Origin: an uncultured Methanoregula sp.
Lineage (GTDB): Archaea > Halobacteriota > Methanomicrobia > Methanomicrobiales > Methanospirillaceae
Assembly (NCBI RefSeq): GCF_963667735.1
Contig: NZ_OY763919.1
Span: forward strand, 2,791,539-2,855,538
Length of the DNA stretch: 64,000 nucleotides
Direction of reading: 5' to 3'
Part shown: positions 8,411 through 16,880 of the stretch, piece after piece
Layout of the letters: the number at the start of each line of letters is the position of its first letter
Numbering within the stretch: the first letter of the stretch is position 1
Notes under the pieces: model-generated
What the model saw: only the letters and a program-made list of their open reading frames with translations
The model's database searches: none
What the model was told of the DNA's origin: nothing
Position numbers and translations under genes: made by a program

Positions 8411-8468
8411 AGTTGGACCGGTCCGGGCAAGGGTGTCCGGGAGAGGGCCCGGCTCATGGAGCAGGAGA

Positions 8469-8804
8469 ATGGAATACCGACAACCAAATGGCCGGACGTC
8501 CCCGATGTTGCACAAACCGGTGAAACACTGGAGAGCCGACGAAAGTCTGTTTGATGAATGCAGGAACCTTGTCAGGGTATTAACGCAGAAGACCGAGACC
8601 CTGGACCGGAATCAACGGGTTGACCCGGAGATCGCGGTACATATCCAGACCATGGGATCAACGCTCGCATCCTTAACCGATCTCATCAACCGGCTCGACC
8701 GGCAGTCACGTGATTCGCCTGCCCCCGCGATCCTCAAAGATGCCCATGGATTCACCTATGAGTCAGTACGGTCCTGCGATCTCGACCGGATCAGCGACAA
8801 GTAA
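8469..8804 (+). CDS. Hypothetical protein, first gene before receiver-TPR protein
   Basis: About 111 residues of charged, helical sequence (SLFDECRNLVRVLTQKTETL and a second helix around SLTDLINRLDRQ), without cysteines of note or membrane segments. I do not recognise it. The start is uncertain: GTG 8433, ATG 8469 and ATG 8505 are in frame and none has an ideal ribosome site. It is separated by 11 bp from the next small gene and lies in the same direction as the response regulator, so one transcript is likely. Confidence 0.45.
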   Translation: MEYRQPNGRTSPMLHKPVKHWRADESLFDECRNLVRVLTQKTETLDRNQRVDPEIAVHIQTMGSTLASLTDLINRLDRQSRDSPAPAILKDAHGFTYESVRSCDLDRISDK

Positions 8805-8815
8805 GGGAGCAGACC

Positions 8816-9001
8816 ATGGACGCTGCCCGGAACGGAAAAAACACCGACACGCTGCACAGATACGGCGATGACCTGGTCGAGAAGATACCCATGCACCCGG
8901 ATGATTTCAAGGCACACCTTGACTGGGTGACTGCCAAACGGTTCCATGAACAGGGCAATGGAACATTCAGAGAGAAACCGGCGTACTGCCGGATCGGATA
9001 A
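8816..9001 (+). CDS. Hypothetical 61-residue protein
   Basis: A small soluble protein with a central helix PMHPDDFKAHLDWVTAKRFHE. GGGAG lies six bases before the ATG, supporting translation. It lies between another small unknown gene and the receiver-TPR gene with gaps of 11 and 30 bp, so it probably belongs to that signalling operon. Function is unknown. Confidence 0.5.
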   Translation: MDAARNGKNTDTLHRYGDDLVEKIPMHPDDFKAHLDWVTAKRFHEQGNGTFREKPAYCRIG

Positions 9002-9031
9002 TCACCGGGCGAAAAGCGAGGAGATCAGGAA

Positions 9032-10198
9032 ATGCCGACCCGCATCTTCATTGTGGAGGATGATGAGATAATCGTCCACCTCATCTCGGAGATCCTCACG
9101 ATGAAGGGCTATGCCATCGCCGGTTCTGCAAGCTCCGGGGACGAAGTGCTCTCAAAGATCCCAGAAACTCCGTGCGATGTGATCCTGATGGATATCGGCC
9201 TCAAAGGGGATGCCGATGGCATAACCGTTGCCCGCACCTTAAGCACGCGGGTCCGCACCCCCATCATCTTTGTGACCGGCCAGTTCGATGACCAGATCCT
9301 TGAAAGAGCCAAGACGCCGAACACGTACGGCTACATCATCAAACCCTTTACTGCAAACGACCTCTGCTCCAATATTGAGATTGCACTCTTCAATTACCGG
9401 CTCCGTTCAGGACCGGCCAGGGAACCGGAGCCGGTTGCAGCAGGAGAGATCAGACCCGCGGCTTCTGCGCCCATCCCGGCCGCCCGGAACGGAGCAGTGC
9501 CGGCCCAATCCCATACAAGGCAGGAAGGACTCAAACATCTCTATGATCACGGACTTCATTACCAGTCCAAAGGCAATTACGACCGGGCCCTGCAGTACTT
9601 CATCGAGATCTTACAGCAGGATCCGGCTGATCCTTCCATCTGGGTGGAAAAAGGGGATGTTCTCCACAACCTGGGAAGGACCAGCGAGGCACTCGCGGCC
9701 ATCGACACGGCTCTTTGCCTGGATCCGGCAAGCGAATATGCCCTGTGCAAGAAGAGCCGGGTCCTCTGCAGTGCCGGCCGGCAGGAGGACGCGCTCGCTA
9801 CGATAGAAGTAGCACTTACCATTACCCGCGATCCCCGGGCACTTTTTGTGGAAAAAGGACTGATCCTGCACGAGCTGGGACGAAACGAGGAGGCGATCGG
9901 GATCCTGGATCACGCGATCGAGATGAACCGGAAAAGCGGTTATGCCCTTGGTGCGAAAGGCCGGATCCTGGGAAAACTCGGCATGAACCGGGAGGCCCTG
10001 GCCGCATTCGGGACAGCGCTGAGCATCGAGCCAAAGAATGTCTCTCTCTGGATGGATCTCATACGGCTCTTTGAACAGAAACGGAATTACCATACAGCCC
10101 TCAACATCATCCAGATGGCGATCGAGAAGAACCCGGAGAATGCGATCCTCGTAATGAAGAGAGAGAACCTGCTGACCAGGACAATCCCGGTAACCTGA
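9032..10198 (+). CDS. Response regulator with receiver and TPR domains
   Basis: 388 residues. The receiver (1-125) has the acidic pair in VEDDE, phospho-acceptor Asp54 in LMDIGL, the VTGQ Thr and the IIKPF Lys. A Pro/Ala-rich linker (about 128-160) leads to about six TPR repeats (165-380), each with the G-(N/R)-xx-A-L and D/E-P pattern. It has no DNA-binding or enzyme domain, so output is probably through protein contact by the TPRs. No kinase lies in the same operon. AGGAAATG provides the ribosome site. Confidence 0.88.
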   Translation: MPTRIFIVEDDEIIVHLISEILTMKGYAIAGSASSGDEVLSKIPETPCDVILMDIGLKGDADGITVARTLSTRVRTPIIFVTGQFDDQILERAKTPNTYGYIIKPFTANDLCSNIEIALFNYRLRSGPAREPEPVAAGEIRPAASAPIPAARNGAVPAQSHTRQEGLKHLYDHGLHYQSKGNYDRALQYFIEILQQDPADPSIWVEKGDVLHNLGRTSEALAAIDTALCLDPASEYALCKKSRVLCSAGRQEDALATIEVALTITRDPRALFVEKGLILHELGRNEEAIGILDHAIEMNRKSGYALGAKGRILGKLGMNREALAAFGTALSIEPKNVSLWMDLIRLFEQKRNYHTALNIIQMAIEKNPENAILVMKRENLLTRTIPVT

Positions 10199-10457
10199 GA
10201 TTCGCCGGGTTACCCGGATCAAAAATATATTTCCCGATGATCCCGGCGTGATGCACCGGGTGAGAGAGAAGGCATCCAGATGAGAACTGAATATCACATC
10301 CGATCGTTGAACTTCATAATAGAGACCCACGAAATGGGATCGGAACAGGAACAACATCCTGTTCCACCTGTTTCTCTGTACATCGCGCTATCACCCACAC
10401 CCGTGATCAGGATGGACTGATCCTGAAAACGGAGGGCTGAATACAAAAAATTCTTAC

Positions 10458-10492
10458 GCCGGTTTTTGAACCGGCATCTTTCCCCCTTTTTT
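10458..10492 (+). terminator. Hairpin with T-rich tail between convergent genes
   Basis: The stem GCCGGTT/AACCGGC closes on a four-base loop (10458-10475), followed by the pyrimidine run ending in TTTTTT (10487-10492). It lies in the 431-bp gap between two convergent genes, where termination is expected. Apart from this hairpin the gap at 10199-10629 shows no gene. Confidence 0.55.
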
Positions 10493-10629
10493 ACCAGTAT
10501 TCACTATCAGCAGAGTGCTCCCAAAAGACGAGCATGTCCCCCCATTGAGGAGCGGCAGATCGGTTTATGATGCCGGTTGCAGGAGATTCCTGCACCCGGC
10601 AGAGAAAAGGAAAGAACCTTCAGCTCGGC

Positions 10630-12540
10630 TCATTCTTCAATGAGAGCCTGCCGCCGGTTCCCGTAATCCTGCGATTCGGTGACGGGCTTCAAAAGCCGGA
10701 AATTGCCCGAGGGAACACGAATTTCAAATCGTGCGCCTTTCTGAAACTCCCCGGTCTCCCGGATCGTCATTCCGGTAAGCGAGAGGATCTCCCGGGTCAG
10801 GAAGAGACCAAGGCCGGTGTTCTTCCCGTACCCGCGCTCAAAGATCCGCTCCTTCTCCCCGTTCGCGATGCCAATGCCGTTGTCTTCGAATAGTATCCGG
10901 AGATCCTCACCGGCCTGGGCCCACGAAAGCCGGATTTTGGAGATCCCTTCCCCATAGCGGAGGGCATTGTCGAAAAGATTGTAGAAGACCTTCTCCATCA
11001 TCGGATCTGCATAGATCTCGACATTCCGGGTCTCACACGCGAACGTAACCGGCTGCAGGATCTGCGAATAGGCCCGGCCCGAGATCTCGTCAACCCGGTA
11101 CCACCGGGGGGAATTCATTCCCAGGGTATCGTACTCCTTGGTGAACTCGATCTGCTTCCAGATATCATCGATGGTTTTCTGTTGCTTTTCAAGCATCGTG
11201 CTGATGGGGGGATCGGCAATCCTTGCCTGAAGGAGCTCGTTGTAACCCGAGAGCGCGGAGAGTTTGTTCAAGATATCGTGGCGGGTAATCCCGAACAGGA
11301 TATTGAGTTTCCGGTTCGAGAGCGCAAGAGCATCCTCCCGCTGTTTTGTCCGGGAAAGATCCCGGACCGCGATGATGAGAACCGGGCGGCTGCCGATACA
11401 GGCCGGGGATGCGGAGATCTCTGCCGGGAACACCGATGAGTTCTTCTTTTTCTGGAGATGCTGGCTGGCATCCGGTGCGATGTCGCAGAGGTTCCGGAGA
11501 TCCGGCCCGGGCTCTGCTGACAACTGGTCCAGGGCCAGGGAGAGCATCTCTTCCCTCCCATACCCGTACAACCCGGCAGCAGCGGAATTTATGTCGAGAA
11601 TTCCAAGCGACTGCGGATCAACAAGAATGAGCGGGCAGGATGTGGCATGGAAGACCGGGCCGTATTTTTCCCCGCTCGCGTATACAATGCCCGCATTCTC
11701 CGCACGTCCGGAATAATTTTCCTTACGCTCACCTTCGGCAGAAGGGATCTCCTCACGGGCTGAACACAATTCCGGTTGGGCCCGGTTCTGTCCGGTGATA
11801 TCCCGGTAGCTCCAGACCCGTCCGGCAATCCGGTTGCCGATCTTCTGGGCCTGCGAGAACCTGCGGAAGACCCGCCCGTCCCGGCAATGGATGATATCGT
11901 AACTGCCGGAATCCGGATTGTTGCGCACCTGGACAAGGGATTTTTCAAAGGCTGCAAAATCGGAGACCTGATCGCGGATATGCTCCAGAAATGCCTGTTC
12001 GGTTTTTGTTCCCTCCGACCCCTCGGCCAGATTCCACATCTGCAGGAATTTCCGGTTGAACACCGAGACAGACCCGTTCGAATCCACCACAACAATGCCA
12101 TCGGCCGTGGATTCCAGGGTGGCCCTGAGGAGCGAGTTGGAGTTCTCAAGCTCATGCTCTCCCTGCTTCCGTTCCACGGCAATAGTGACCTTATGAATCA
12201 GCTCGGCAAACTGGCTTTTCATCTCCCCGCCTTTCTGGAGATAGAAATCCGCACCGGAGTTGAAGGCATCGATCACAATCTCTTCCCGGCCCCGACCCGT
12301 AAAGACGATGAACGGGGTCCGGTTCCCCAGGGAGCGAAGGGTCTTTAAAAAATCTATGCCGTTCTTGACCGGCATCTCGTAATCAGAGATGATTGCGTCA
12401 TACTCATTCTGTGAGACGAGAGCCAGCCCGGCATCAACGGATTGCGCAATATCCACGGATATGTTTCCCATCTGGCGAAGAAACATCTGGCAGATATCGA
12501 GCAGGCATTCCTCATCATCAACATAGAGAACGTGAACCAT
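10630..12540 (-). CDS. Receiver-PAS-PAS histidine kinase
   Basis: 636 residues from ATG 12540, chosen because GAGGTTG lies just upstream; an in-frame ATG ten codons earlier is less likely. Receiver domain (1-115, Asp53 in IISDYEMP, then VFTGRGRE and YLQKGGE), PAS one (about 135-250), a linker, PAS two (about 290-395), then a kinase core with acceptor His421 in GITRHDILNKLSAL, an N box (FYNLFDNALRYG) and an ATP lid (DNGIGI, NTGLGLFL). It is a soluble cytoplasmic hybrid with the receiver at the N-terminus, a common layout in methanogens. The 11-mer CTATATAGAAA in its upstream region also occurs before the 8.4-kb operon. Confidence 0.9.
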   Translation of the reverse strand: MVHVLYVDDEECLLDICQMFLRQMGNISVDIAQSVDAGLALVSQNEYDAIISDYEMPVKNGIDFLKTLRSLGNRTPFIVFTGRGREEIVIDAFNSGADFYLQKGGEMKSQFAELIHKVTIAVERKQGEHELENSNSLLRATLESTADGIVVVDSNGSVSVFNRKFLQMWNLAEGSEGTKTEQAFLEHIRDQVSDFAAFEKSLVQVRNNPDSGSYDIIHCRDGRVFRRFSQAQKIGNRIAGRVWSYRDITGQNRAQPELCSAREEIPSAEGERKENYSGRAENAGIVYASGEKYGPVFHATSCPLILVDPQSLGILDINSAAAGLYGYGREEMLSLALDQLSAEPGPDLRNLCDIAPDASQHLQKKKNSSVFPAEISASPACIGSRPVLIIAVRDLSRTKQREDALALSNRKLNILFGITRHDILNKLSALSGYNELLQARIADPPISTMLEKQQKTIDDIWKQIEFTKEYDTLGMNSPRWYRVDEISGRAYSQILQPVTFACETRNVEIYADPMMEKVFYNLFDNALRYGEGISKIRLSWAQAGEDLRILFEDNGIGIANGEKERIFERGYGKNTGLGLFLTREILSLTGMTIRETGEFQKGARFEIRVPSGNFRLLKPVTESQDYGNRRQALIEE

Positions 12541-12725
12541 GGACAACCTCGGGTTTTTGTTTCTGATCAATAGGTTGGCGGGGTTGTCAATATATTTTTT
12601 TATCTTAGTATAGATTTATATTCCTAAACTATATAGAAACCAGCGGCCCGATCTTTTCACGTTTGATCCGCCCGGCAGGTACGTCACCGACAGATCCGGA
12701 CCGATAAAAAGATGCCTGCACCGCA
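12541..12725. other. Promoter spacer of the hybrid kinase
   Basis: AT-rich from 12575 to 12640, with several TATA-like runs and the 11-mer CTATATAGAAA at 12629-12639. No gene is seen. Confidence 0.4.
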
Positions 12726-13133
12726 TCAGGGGATGAGACTTACACCCGGCAAGACCTGCACCAGAGTCGTTATCCCGAGTGCGGTCCCAAAAGAGATTGC
12801 AAGCATCAGTTCGAGCCAGAAGAAAACACTGATCCGAAAAAATGGGATCGTGCGATTCCGGATCTCTTCTGCCGTGGAATAGGCATCGATGCCGCAGGCA
12901 GCAATAAAAAAAATTCCTGCCGGAACAAGAAGGACTGGATCGCGGATCAGGAGGAGGAGGGCCGCCGCAGCTGCCCCCCAGCAGAGCCCCCGTACCGGGC
13001 GGCCATTGTAAAACTGCCCAAGCGATATACCCAGGAGGGCAAATATCCCGGCAAGGACCGGGTCCGGAAGATCCTGCAAAGTCTCATCCGCCTTCAGTCC
13101 CCGAGCCATTCCCGGATATTCCACGGAGTTCAC
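12726..13133 (-). CDS. TM2-like small membrane protein
   Basis: 135 residues from a GTG start at 13133 whose bases overlap the TGA stop of the upstream gene (GTGA), a sign of coupled translation. The hydrophobic part begins with the TM2 pattern PDPVLAGIFALLGISLGQFYNG, then R and further helices, giving four membrane segments in total. TM2-type proteins have no settled function. The tight overlap with the zinc-finger gene suggests the two products act together. Confidence 0.65.
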   Translation of the reverse strand: MNSVEYPGMARGLKADETLQDLPDPVLAGIFALLGISLGQFYNGRPVRGLCWGAAAAALLLLIRDPVLLVPAGIFFIAACGIDAYSTAEEIRNRTIPFFRISVFFWLELMLAISFGTALGITTLVQVLPGVSLIP

Positions 13134-13558
13134 GCTGCCACCCCGTGTTTGTTCTTCGGTATGCAGGGTGCGACAGCGGAGAGTTCTTGTATGGATCCGG
13201 CCCGGAGTACGGTTGACCGGCAACGGGGGCAGCGGGGCTTTCCCGAGAACCGGAAGAACGAGCCGCAGACGCAGGAGCCGGCAAGGTGTTCCACGATGTA
13301 CATATATTTCCGGAGATCTATTTTCTCATCCGGCAGGATTGGCAAAACAGGCTCCCGGGGCCGGTGTCTTGCGGTTGAAGGGGGTACGAGCAGGCAGTTG
13401 ATATTGCTCCGGTAATACTCCCTGAGATCCAACGGGGTGATCCGTTTGTGCCGGCCGCACCGGACACAGTACAGGATGTGGGCTTTTCTGCCGGTCTCTT
13501 CCTGAATGTCGAACGTCTGGTTACATCTCACGCAATGGGCCTGGCGGGTATGCATCAT
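13130..13558 (-). CDS. Zinc-ribbon protein coupled to the TM2-like gene
   Basis: 142 residues with four cysteine knuckles: CVRC near residue 9, CVRC near 32, CVCG near 96 and CPRC near 110, so two zinc ribbons are likely. GAGG about eight bases upstream of the ATG pair at 13558/13555 supports the start. Its stop overlaps the GTG start of the membrane gene. Family not recognised; such modules often bind nucleic acid or act as scaffolds, but that is only a guess. Confidence 0.65.
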   Translation of the reverse strand: MMHTRQAHCVRCNQTFDIQEETGRKAHILYCVRCGRHKRITPLDLREYYRSNINCLLVPPSTARHRPREPVLPILPDEKIDLRKYMYIVEHLAGSCVCGSFFRFSGKPRCPRCRSTVLRAGSIQELSAVAPCIPKNKHGVAA

Positions 13559-13845
13559 CCATTGAACCTCAGTACTATCAAAGAGATCTGTACATCTCCA
13601 ACTATATATTTTTTTATTTCAAACAATATTTTTAGTCAGTGACTATATTGATGCAAAAAGGAAGTGGGCGGGTTCTGCGATACTGTGCTGACCGGGTCAC
13701 GGTTCTGACATATCGTGCACAGGAATTCTTCCTCGCGATCTTTGTGCACAACGGCAGAGTTAATTTTCGAGGGCCGGGAAAAAATTCCCATGTGTAAGGC
13801 ACCGGGTGAGAAATAATTAATATATCTGTTTTAATATTTTTGACC
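13559..13845. other. Divergent regulatory spacer
   Basis: AT-rich runs at 13595-13640 serve the minus-strand zinc-finger gene, and 'ataattaatatatctg' at 13812-13827 is a good TATA region for the plus-strand transcript that begins near 13845. No gene is seen. Confidence 0.4.
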
Positions 13846-14044
13846 GGATGCCGACGGTTGGCTGAGGGGGACGGGAGCTCCTCTCTCCCGGTCGCCGGGG
13901 TCCATTACCGAGCGAACAGGGTCAGCCCTGAGGTGATAGTATAGGCACAAGACAATTATGTGATCCCTCTTTTTCAGCCAGGCTCAAGGAGTGCCCGACA
14001 CCAGATGCCTGCTTCCTGACCGCATCGTGTTGCAGGGAGCGTGA
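13846..14044 (+). ncRNA. Candidate structured RNA or 5' leader of the next operon
   Basis: The stretch folds by eye. A closing stem pairs TGGCTGA (13859-13865) with TCAGCCA (13974-13980). Inside it, a hairpin pairs GGGAG (13873-13877) with CTCCC (13885-13889), extended by GAC/GTC (13870-13872 with 13891-13893), and a second hairpin pairs CAGGG (13917-13921) with CCCTG (13926-13930) around the loop TCAG. A TATA-like run sits about 25 bases before the likely 5' end. No known archaeal riboswitch or RNA family motif was recognised. It may be a cis-acting leader of the gene at 14045 or an independent small RNA. Confidence 0.4.
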
Positions 14045-14506
14045 ATGACGCCGCAGAAGGGCGAATGCCCTGGCGGTTCCGGCAATGTATCGCAGGGTGA
14101 CTTTACCCGGCCCGGCTCAGGTTATTCCGGGCGGGAGAACGAGGAACTGGAATGGGGAAGAAGAAACATGGGAGCGGATGAGCCGGAGCATCGGCCGGTG
14201 ACGGCGGTCTTCCGGAAAACGGAACTGCACGGCACCCTATCGGCGTCCACACCGGACAAGAAGAAAAAAATCCGGAAACGGACCTTGCATCGTCTCAATG
14301 ATCCCGATGCGGAAGTGACCTATCAGCAATTCGAATCCGTGCTCAGGAATTTTGTCTGTTCCCTTATGGAGCGGCAGGACCGCTCGAACGATGAGCAGTA
14401 TCTCCACGTTGCCGAATTACAGCAGCAGATCGATGCCCTTGAGCGCAGGCTCGACACCATTGCGAAAACGTCACCCAACCCCTCTTCAGAGGAGAAATCC
14501 GGATGA
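14045..14506 (+). CDS. Hypothetical protein with C-terminal coiled coil
   Basis: 153 residues. The first half is disordered and rich in Gly, Glu and Arg; the second half has a basic patch (DKKKKIRKRTLHRLN) and a likely coiled coil (about 118-145, HVAELQQQIDALERRLDTIA). GGGAG precedes the ATG. The stop overlaps the start of the next gene as ATGA. It is the first of three coupled unknown genes preceded by a candidate structured leader. The true start could be later, for example ATG 14168. Confidence 0.55.
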   Translation: MTPQKGECPGGSGNVSQGDFTRPGSGYSGRENEELEWGRRNMGADEPEHRPVTAVFRKTELHGTLSASTPDKKKKIRKRTLHRLNDPDAEVTYQQFESVLRNFVCSLMERQDRSNDEQYLHVAELQQQIDALERRLDTIAKTSPNPSSEEKSG

Positions 14507-14772
14507 CGAAGAAGAGATCCCGGGCCGAAACAGAAATCCCGCTCTATGTCATTCCACAGAAAGTGGCGGAAAAGATCCGGGAATGGGGCGATGCATTGTA
14601 CCACATCAGCGTGAAGCGGAAGCACTGGCATCACTACAATGTAACGGTCCGGACAAAACCACTGCGCCGTGAACTTTTGACCCGGACAACCACAACGCGT
14701 CTCCAGTCCCCCGAAAAAAGCGAGACACCATCGCCGCAAACAAAAAACCGGCGCAGGAAGTGCCCGGCATGA
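14503..14772 (+). CDS. Hypothetical basic protein
   Basis: 89 residues, very basic, with an amphipathic stretch IPQKVAEKIREWGDALYHIS followed by an aromatic, His-rich patch (HWHHYN) and a Lys/Arg-rich tail. Such charge suggests nucleic-acid binding, but no family is recognised. Both ends overlap neighbours by ATGA, so the three proteins are probably made together in fixed proportion. Confidence 0.55.
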   Translation: MTKKRSRAETEIPLYVIPQKVAEKIREWGDALYHISVKRKHWHHYNVTVRTKPLRRELLTRTTTTRLQSPEKSETPSPQTKNRRRKCPA

Positions 14773-15218
14773 CGCGTGGGCCGGTTCCTGTTGTTGCGAT
14801 CCGGCAGGCTATCAGCAATGCAGCGGAACGCGGTACCATCATGGACCGGAACCTGATCAGGGAATCCCGGACAGAGTTCATTCTTTTCTGTACCTGGATC
14901 ACCGTCTTTGTTCATATCAGGCGTTCTCCGCTGCTGCTTACGGATCCCGATGATTGCGCCGTGAAGTTCAAAGAGGATATCCACGGATTCCGCCGGGTTC
15001 CTCTGACATCGGTCACGGCCCGCGAGCTCTGGCTGCTATTGCCGTGGGATGGATGGCAGTACTTCCGTATCCTTGACGACCGGGTTATCGAGATCCGGGC
15101 AGACGGGGTGCCGCTGTTATCGGGAGGGGCCGAAGAGCCGGCTCCCCAGAGCGTTAAAGAGAAGGAACCTTCCAAATCCACCGGTCCCGGGTTCTCTCCA
15201 TCGGGGGGTGATACATAA
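14769..15218 (+). CDS. Hypothetical protein, third gene of coupled operon
   Basis: 149 residues from ATG 14769, which overlaps the preceding TGA and has AGGAAG eight bases upstream; an in-frame ATG at 14760 is also possible. The middle has a hydrophobic strand-like stretch (FILFCTWITVFVHI) and the C-terminal part reads like alternating strands, followed by a Pro/Ser tail. No family is recognised. The operon seems to end here. Confidence 0.5.
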   Translation: MTRGPVPVVAIRQAISNAAERGTIMDRNLIRESRTEFILFCTWITVFVHIRRSPLLLTDPDDCAVKFKEDIHGFRRVPLTSVTARELWLLLPWDGWQYFRILDDRVIEIRADGVPLLSGGAEEPAPQSVKEKEPSKSTGPGFSPSGGDT

Positions 15219-15659
15219 GATCGCTTTTTTGACCTGTGGGGGGATGAAACCCCTTTTTCCGGAAAATGGGGAATCCGGGCTCGTAACAGGCTCCGTTTCC
15301 CCCGATCCCCCGGATCACGACCGGAGAGTTTCGGCCCTTTTTTGAGGGAGTTTTCCGGGAATCTGTGCTATTGTCCCGGATTGCCTGACCGACGGTTTTA
15401 CGCTGAGAATAACCGGAGAGTGTATAATAGTTACAGCAGAGGTTCGGGCTTTAGGGCGTATTTCTGGATTTAGGGGGGTATGCTAAGGAAATGCCGATTT
15501 GGACATGATAGAGAGAAAATTATTTCCATAAACGAATGGGGCTATCACCTTTGAATTTTATTAGCTTTTCATGCACCATTATTGCAGCAATTGCAGATGC
15601 ATGTCTCGGGGATAATCCCCGATTTCTTTTTAAAAAAAAGTGAGGGTATCGGGAGAACG
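15219..15659. other. Gap between convergent genes
   Basis: No supported gene. The first 150 bases are rich in short C and G runs (for example 15236-15315), and the stretch from 15480 to 15640 is AT-rich. 'ttttaaaaaaaag' at 15628-15640 could aid termination of the minus-strand gene. Confidence 0.4.
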
Positions 15660-16271
15660 CTACTGAAGCCCGATCATATAGCCATAGCGGGAATAAACTT
15701 CCTTTACCAGCTCCATGGCTTTCGGGTTGTTCCAGTCGTGCATCCATTCCGAGATCAGGGATTCGACCGTGATGGGAATAACGCCGGCCTGCAGCATCCG
15801 TTCGATGCCATACTTGTGGGCATCGGGCGTGGAATCTCCCGCAGCATCCATCAGCCCGTACACCTCGTAACCGTCGCGGATCGCGTGAAGGGCGGTATAG
15901 GCAAAACACATGCTCGTCCACAATCCGGAGACTACCATCTTCTTCCGGCCGGTCTTTTTGAACGCGGCATAGGTCTTCTCATCTTCGAATGCATCGAAAC
16001 TCGGAACACTGCGGGCATACACTTCCTGGCCAGGGAACAATTTTGTAACATCAACAAGGAAATTCCCATTGTGCTGGGGGTTGATGGTCGAGAGCACGAC
16101 CGGCACGTTCAGGATGCTTGCGGCCTTTGCAGAACAATAGGCCGCGTTCCGGATGATCGTCTTGTCCCCGGAAGCAACGCCGGCAAACATCGTGGGCTGG
16201 TAGTCCACGAGCACAAGCGCGCTGTTCTTATCGCTCAGCAGTTCCAGTTTTCCGTCTTTTGGGTTTGACAT
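15660..16271 (-). CDS. Isochorismatase-family cysteine hydrolase
   Basis: 203 residues with the isochorismatase fold: Asp23 in ALVLVDYQPTMF and the nucleophile Cys122 in VVSGLWTSMCFAYT, followed by the DGYEVYGLMDAAGDST strand-turn. It is closest in feel to the YcaC group, whose substrates are unsettled. GGGAGGAAAAAG precedes the ATG. It is the last gene of the superoxide dismutase-encapsulin operon (22-bp gap to the ferredoxin gene), so a role in stress or detoxification is possible but not shown. No encapsulin-targeting tail is present. Confidence 0.85.
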   Translation of the reverse strand: MSNPKDGKLELLSDKNSALVLVDYQPTMFAGVASGDKTIIRNAAYCSAKAASILNVPVVLSTINPQHNGNFLVDVTKLFPGQEVYARSVPSFDAFEDEKTYAAFKKTGRKKMVVSGLWTSMCFAYTALHAIRDGYEVYGLMDAAGDSTPDAHKYGIERMLQAGVIPITVESLISEWMHDWNNPKAMELVKEVYSRYGYMIGLQ

Positions 16272-16292
16272 CTTTTTCCTCCCATTGAAACC

Positions 16293-16520
16293 TTACGATT
16301 CTTCAACTTTGATGATCTGCACAGGACAGCTATCTGCAGCACCGTTCACGCAGGTATTCAGATCCGCGGGAGCAATGCCTTCGGCTGTCTTTCCCGCTGA
16401 CCGGAATTTTTCACAAACCCGGCTGAAATGATCGCCCGGATCCTCTTCAAAAAATTCCGGGCAGGTATCCCAGCAGGACCCGCAACTGGTGCAGTCAGAA
16501 CGATCGATCGTGACTTTCAT
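16293..16520 (-). CDS. Small ferredoxin
   Basis: 75 residues with CTSCGSCWDTCPEFF near the N-terminus and a second CP (DSCPVQII) near the C-terminus, matching a ferredoxin fold with one [4Fe-4S] (or [3Fe-4S]) cluster; the second cluster motif is incomplete. It is acidic, as electron carriers of this type usually are. GGGAGAAAT precedes the ATG. Placed next to ferritin-like, encapsulin and dismutase genes, it could supply electrons for iron handling; this is inferred. Confidence 0.88.
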   Translation of the reverse strand: MKVTIDRSDCTSCGSCWDTCPEFFEEDPGDHFSRVCEKFRSAGKTAEGIAPADLNTCVNGAADSCPVQIIKVEES

Positions 16521-16569
16521 GGAATATTTCTCCCATTTATTCAGCCTTCTGTGCAGTCTGCCCGGTTCC

Positions 16570-16854
16570 TCATTCAGCCGATGTGGGAATCCTCAGTCCC
16601 GGGTAACTTCCCGAAAAACTCTCTTCCATCCGGGTCTTCTGGGGGCAGGATCGCCGGTCCAGGTAGATGATCTGACGCATGTCGCGCATGTTCATCTTCT
16701 CGATTATCAGCTCGTTCTCCTTGAGCCGCTTTAAGGCATACCGCACGGTTCTCGGGGAACGCTTGGATTTTTTCACCAGCTCCTTGTGGGTCAGTGCGCC
16801 TTCCCTTTTTAAGATTTTGAGCACGGTCTCTGATAATGGCGGTAATGATGTCAT
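16570..16854 (-). CDS. Winged-helix transcriptional regulator
   Basis: 94 residues. The first 65 form a winged helix: ETVLKILKREGALTHKEL, then KKSKRSPRTVRYALKRL as recognition helix, then the wing (IIEKMNMRDMRQIIYLD). The short Cys-containing tail is unusual. It lies inside the dismutase-encapsulin operon, so it is the best local candidate for its regulator. The ligand or stress it senses is not visible. Confidence 0.8.
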   Translation of the reverse strand: MTSLPPLSETVLKILKREGALTHKELVKKSKRSPRTVRYALKRLKENELIIEKMNMRDMRQIIYLDRRSCPQKTRMEESFSGSYPGLRIPTSAE

Positions 16855-16880
16855 GATCCTTCACCGGTATACAAGGGCGT

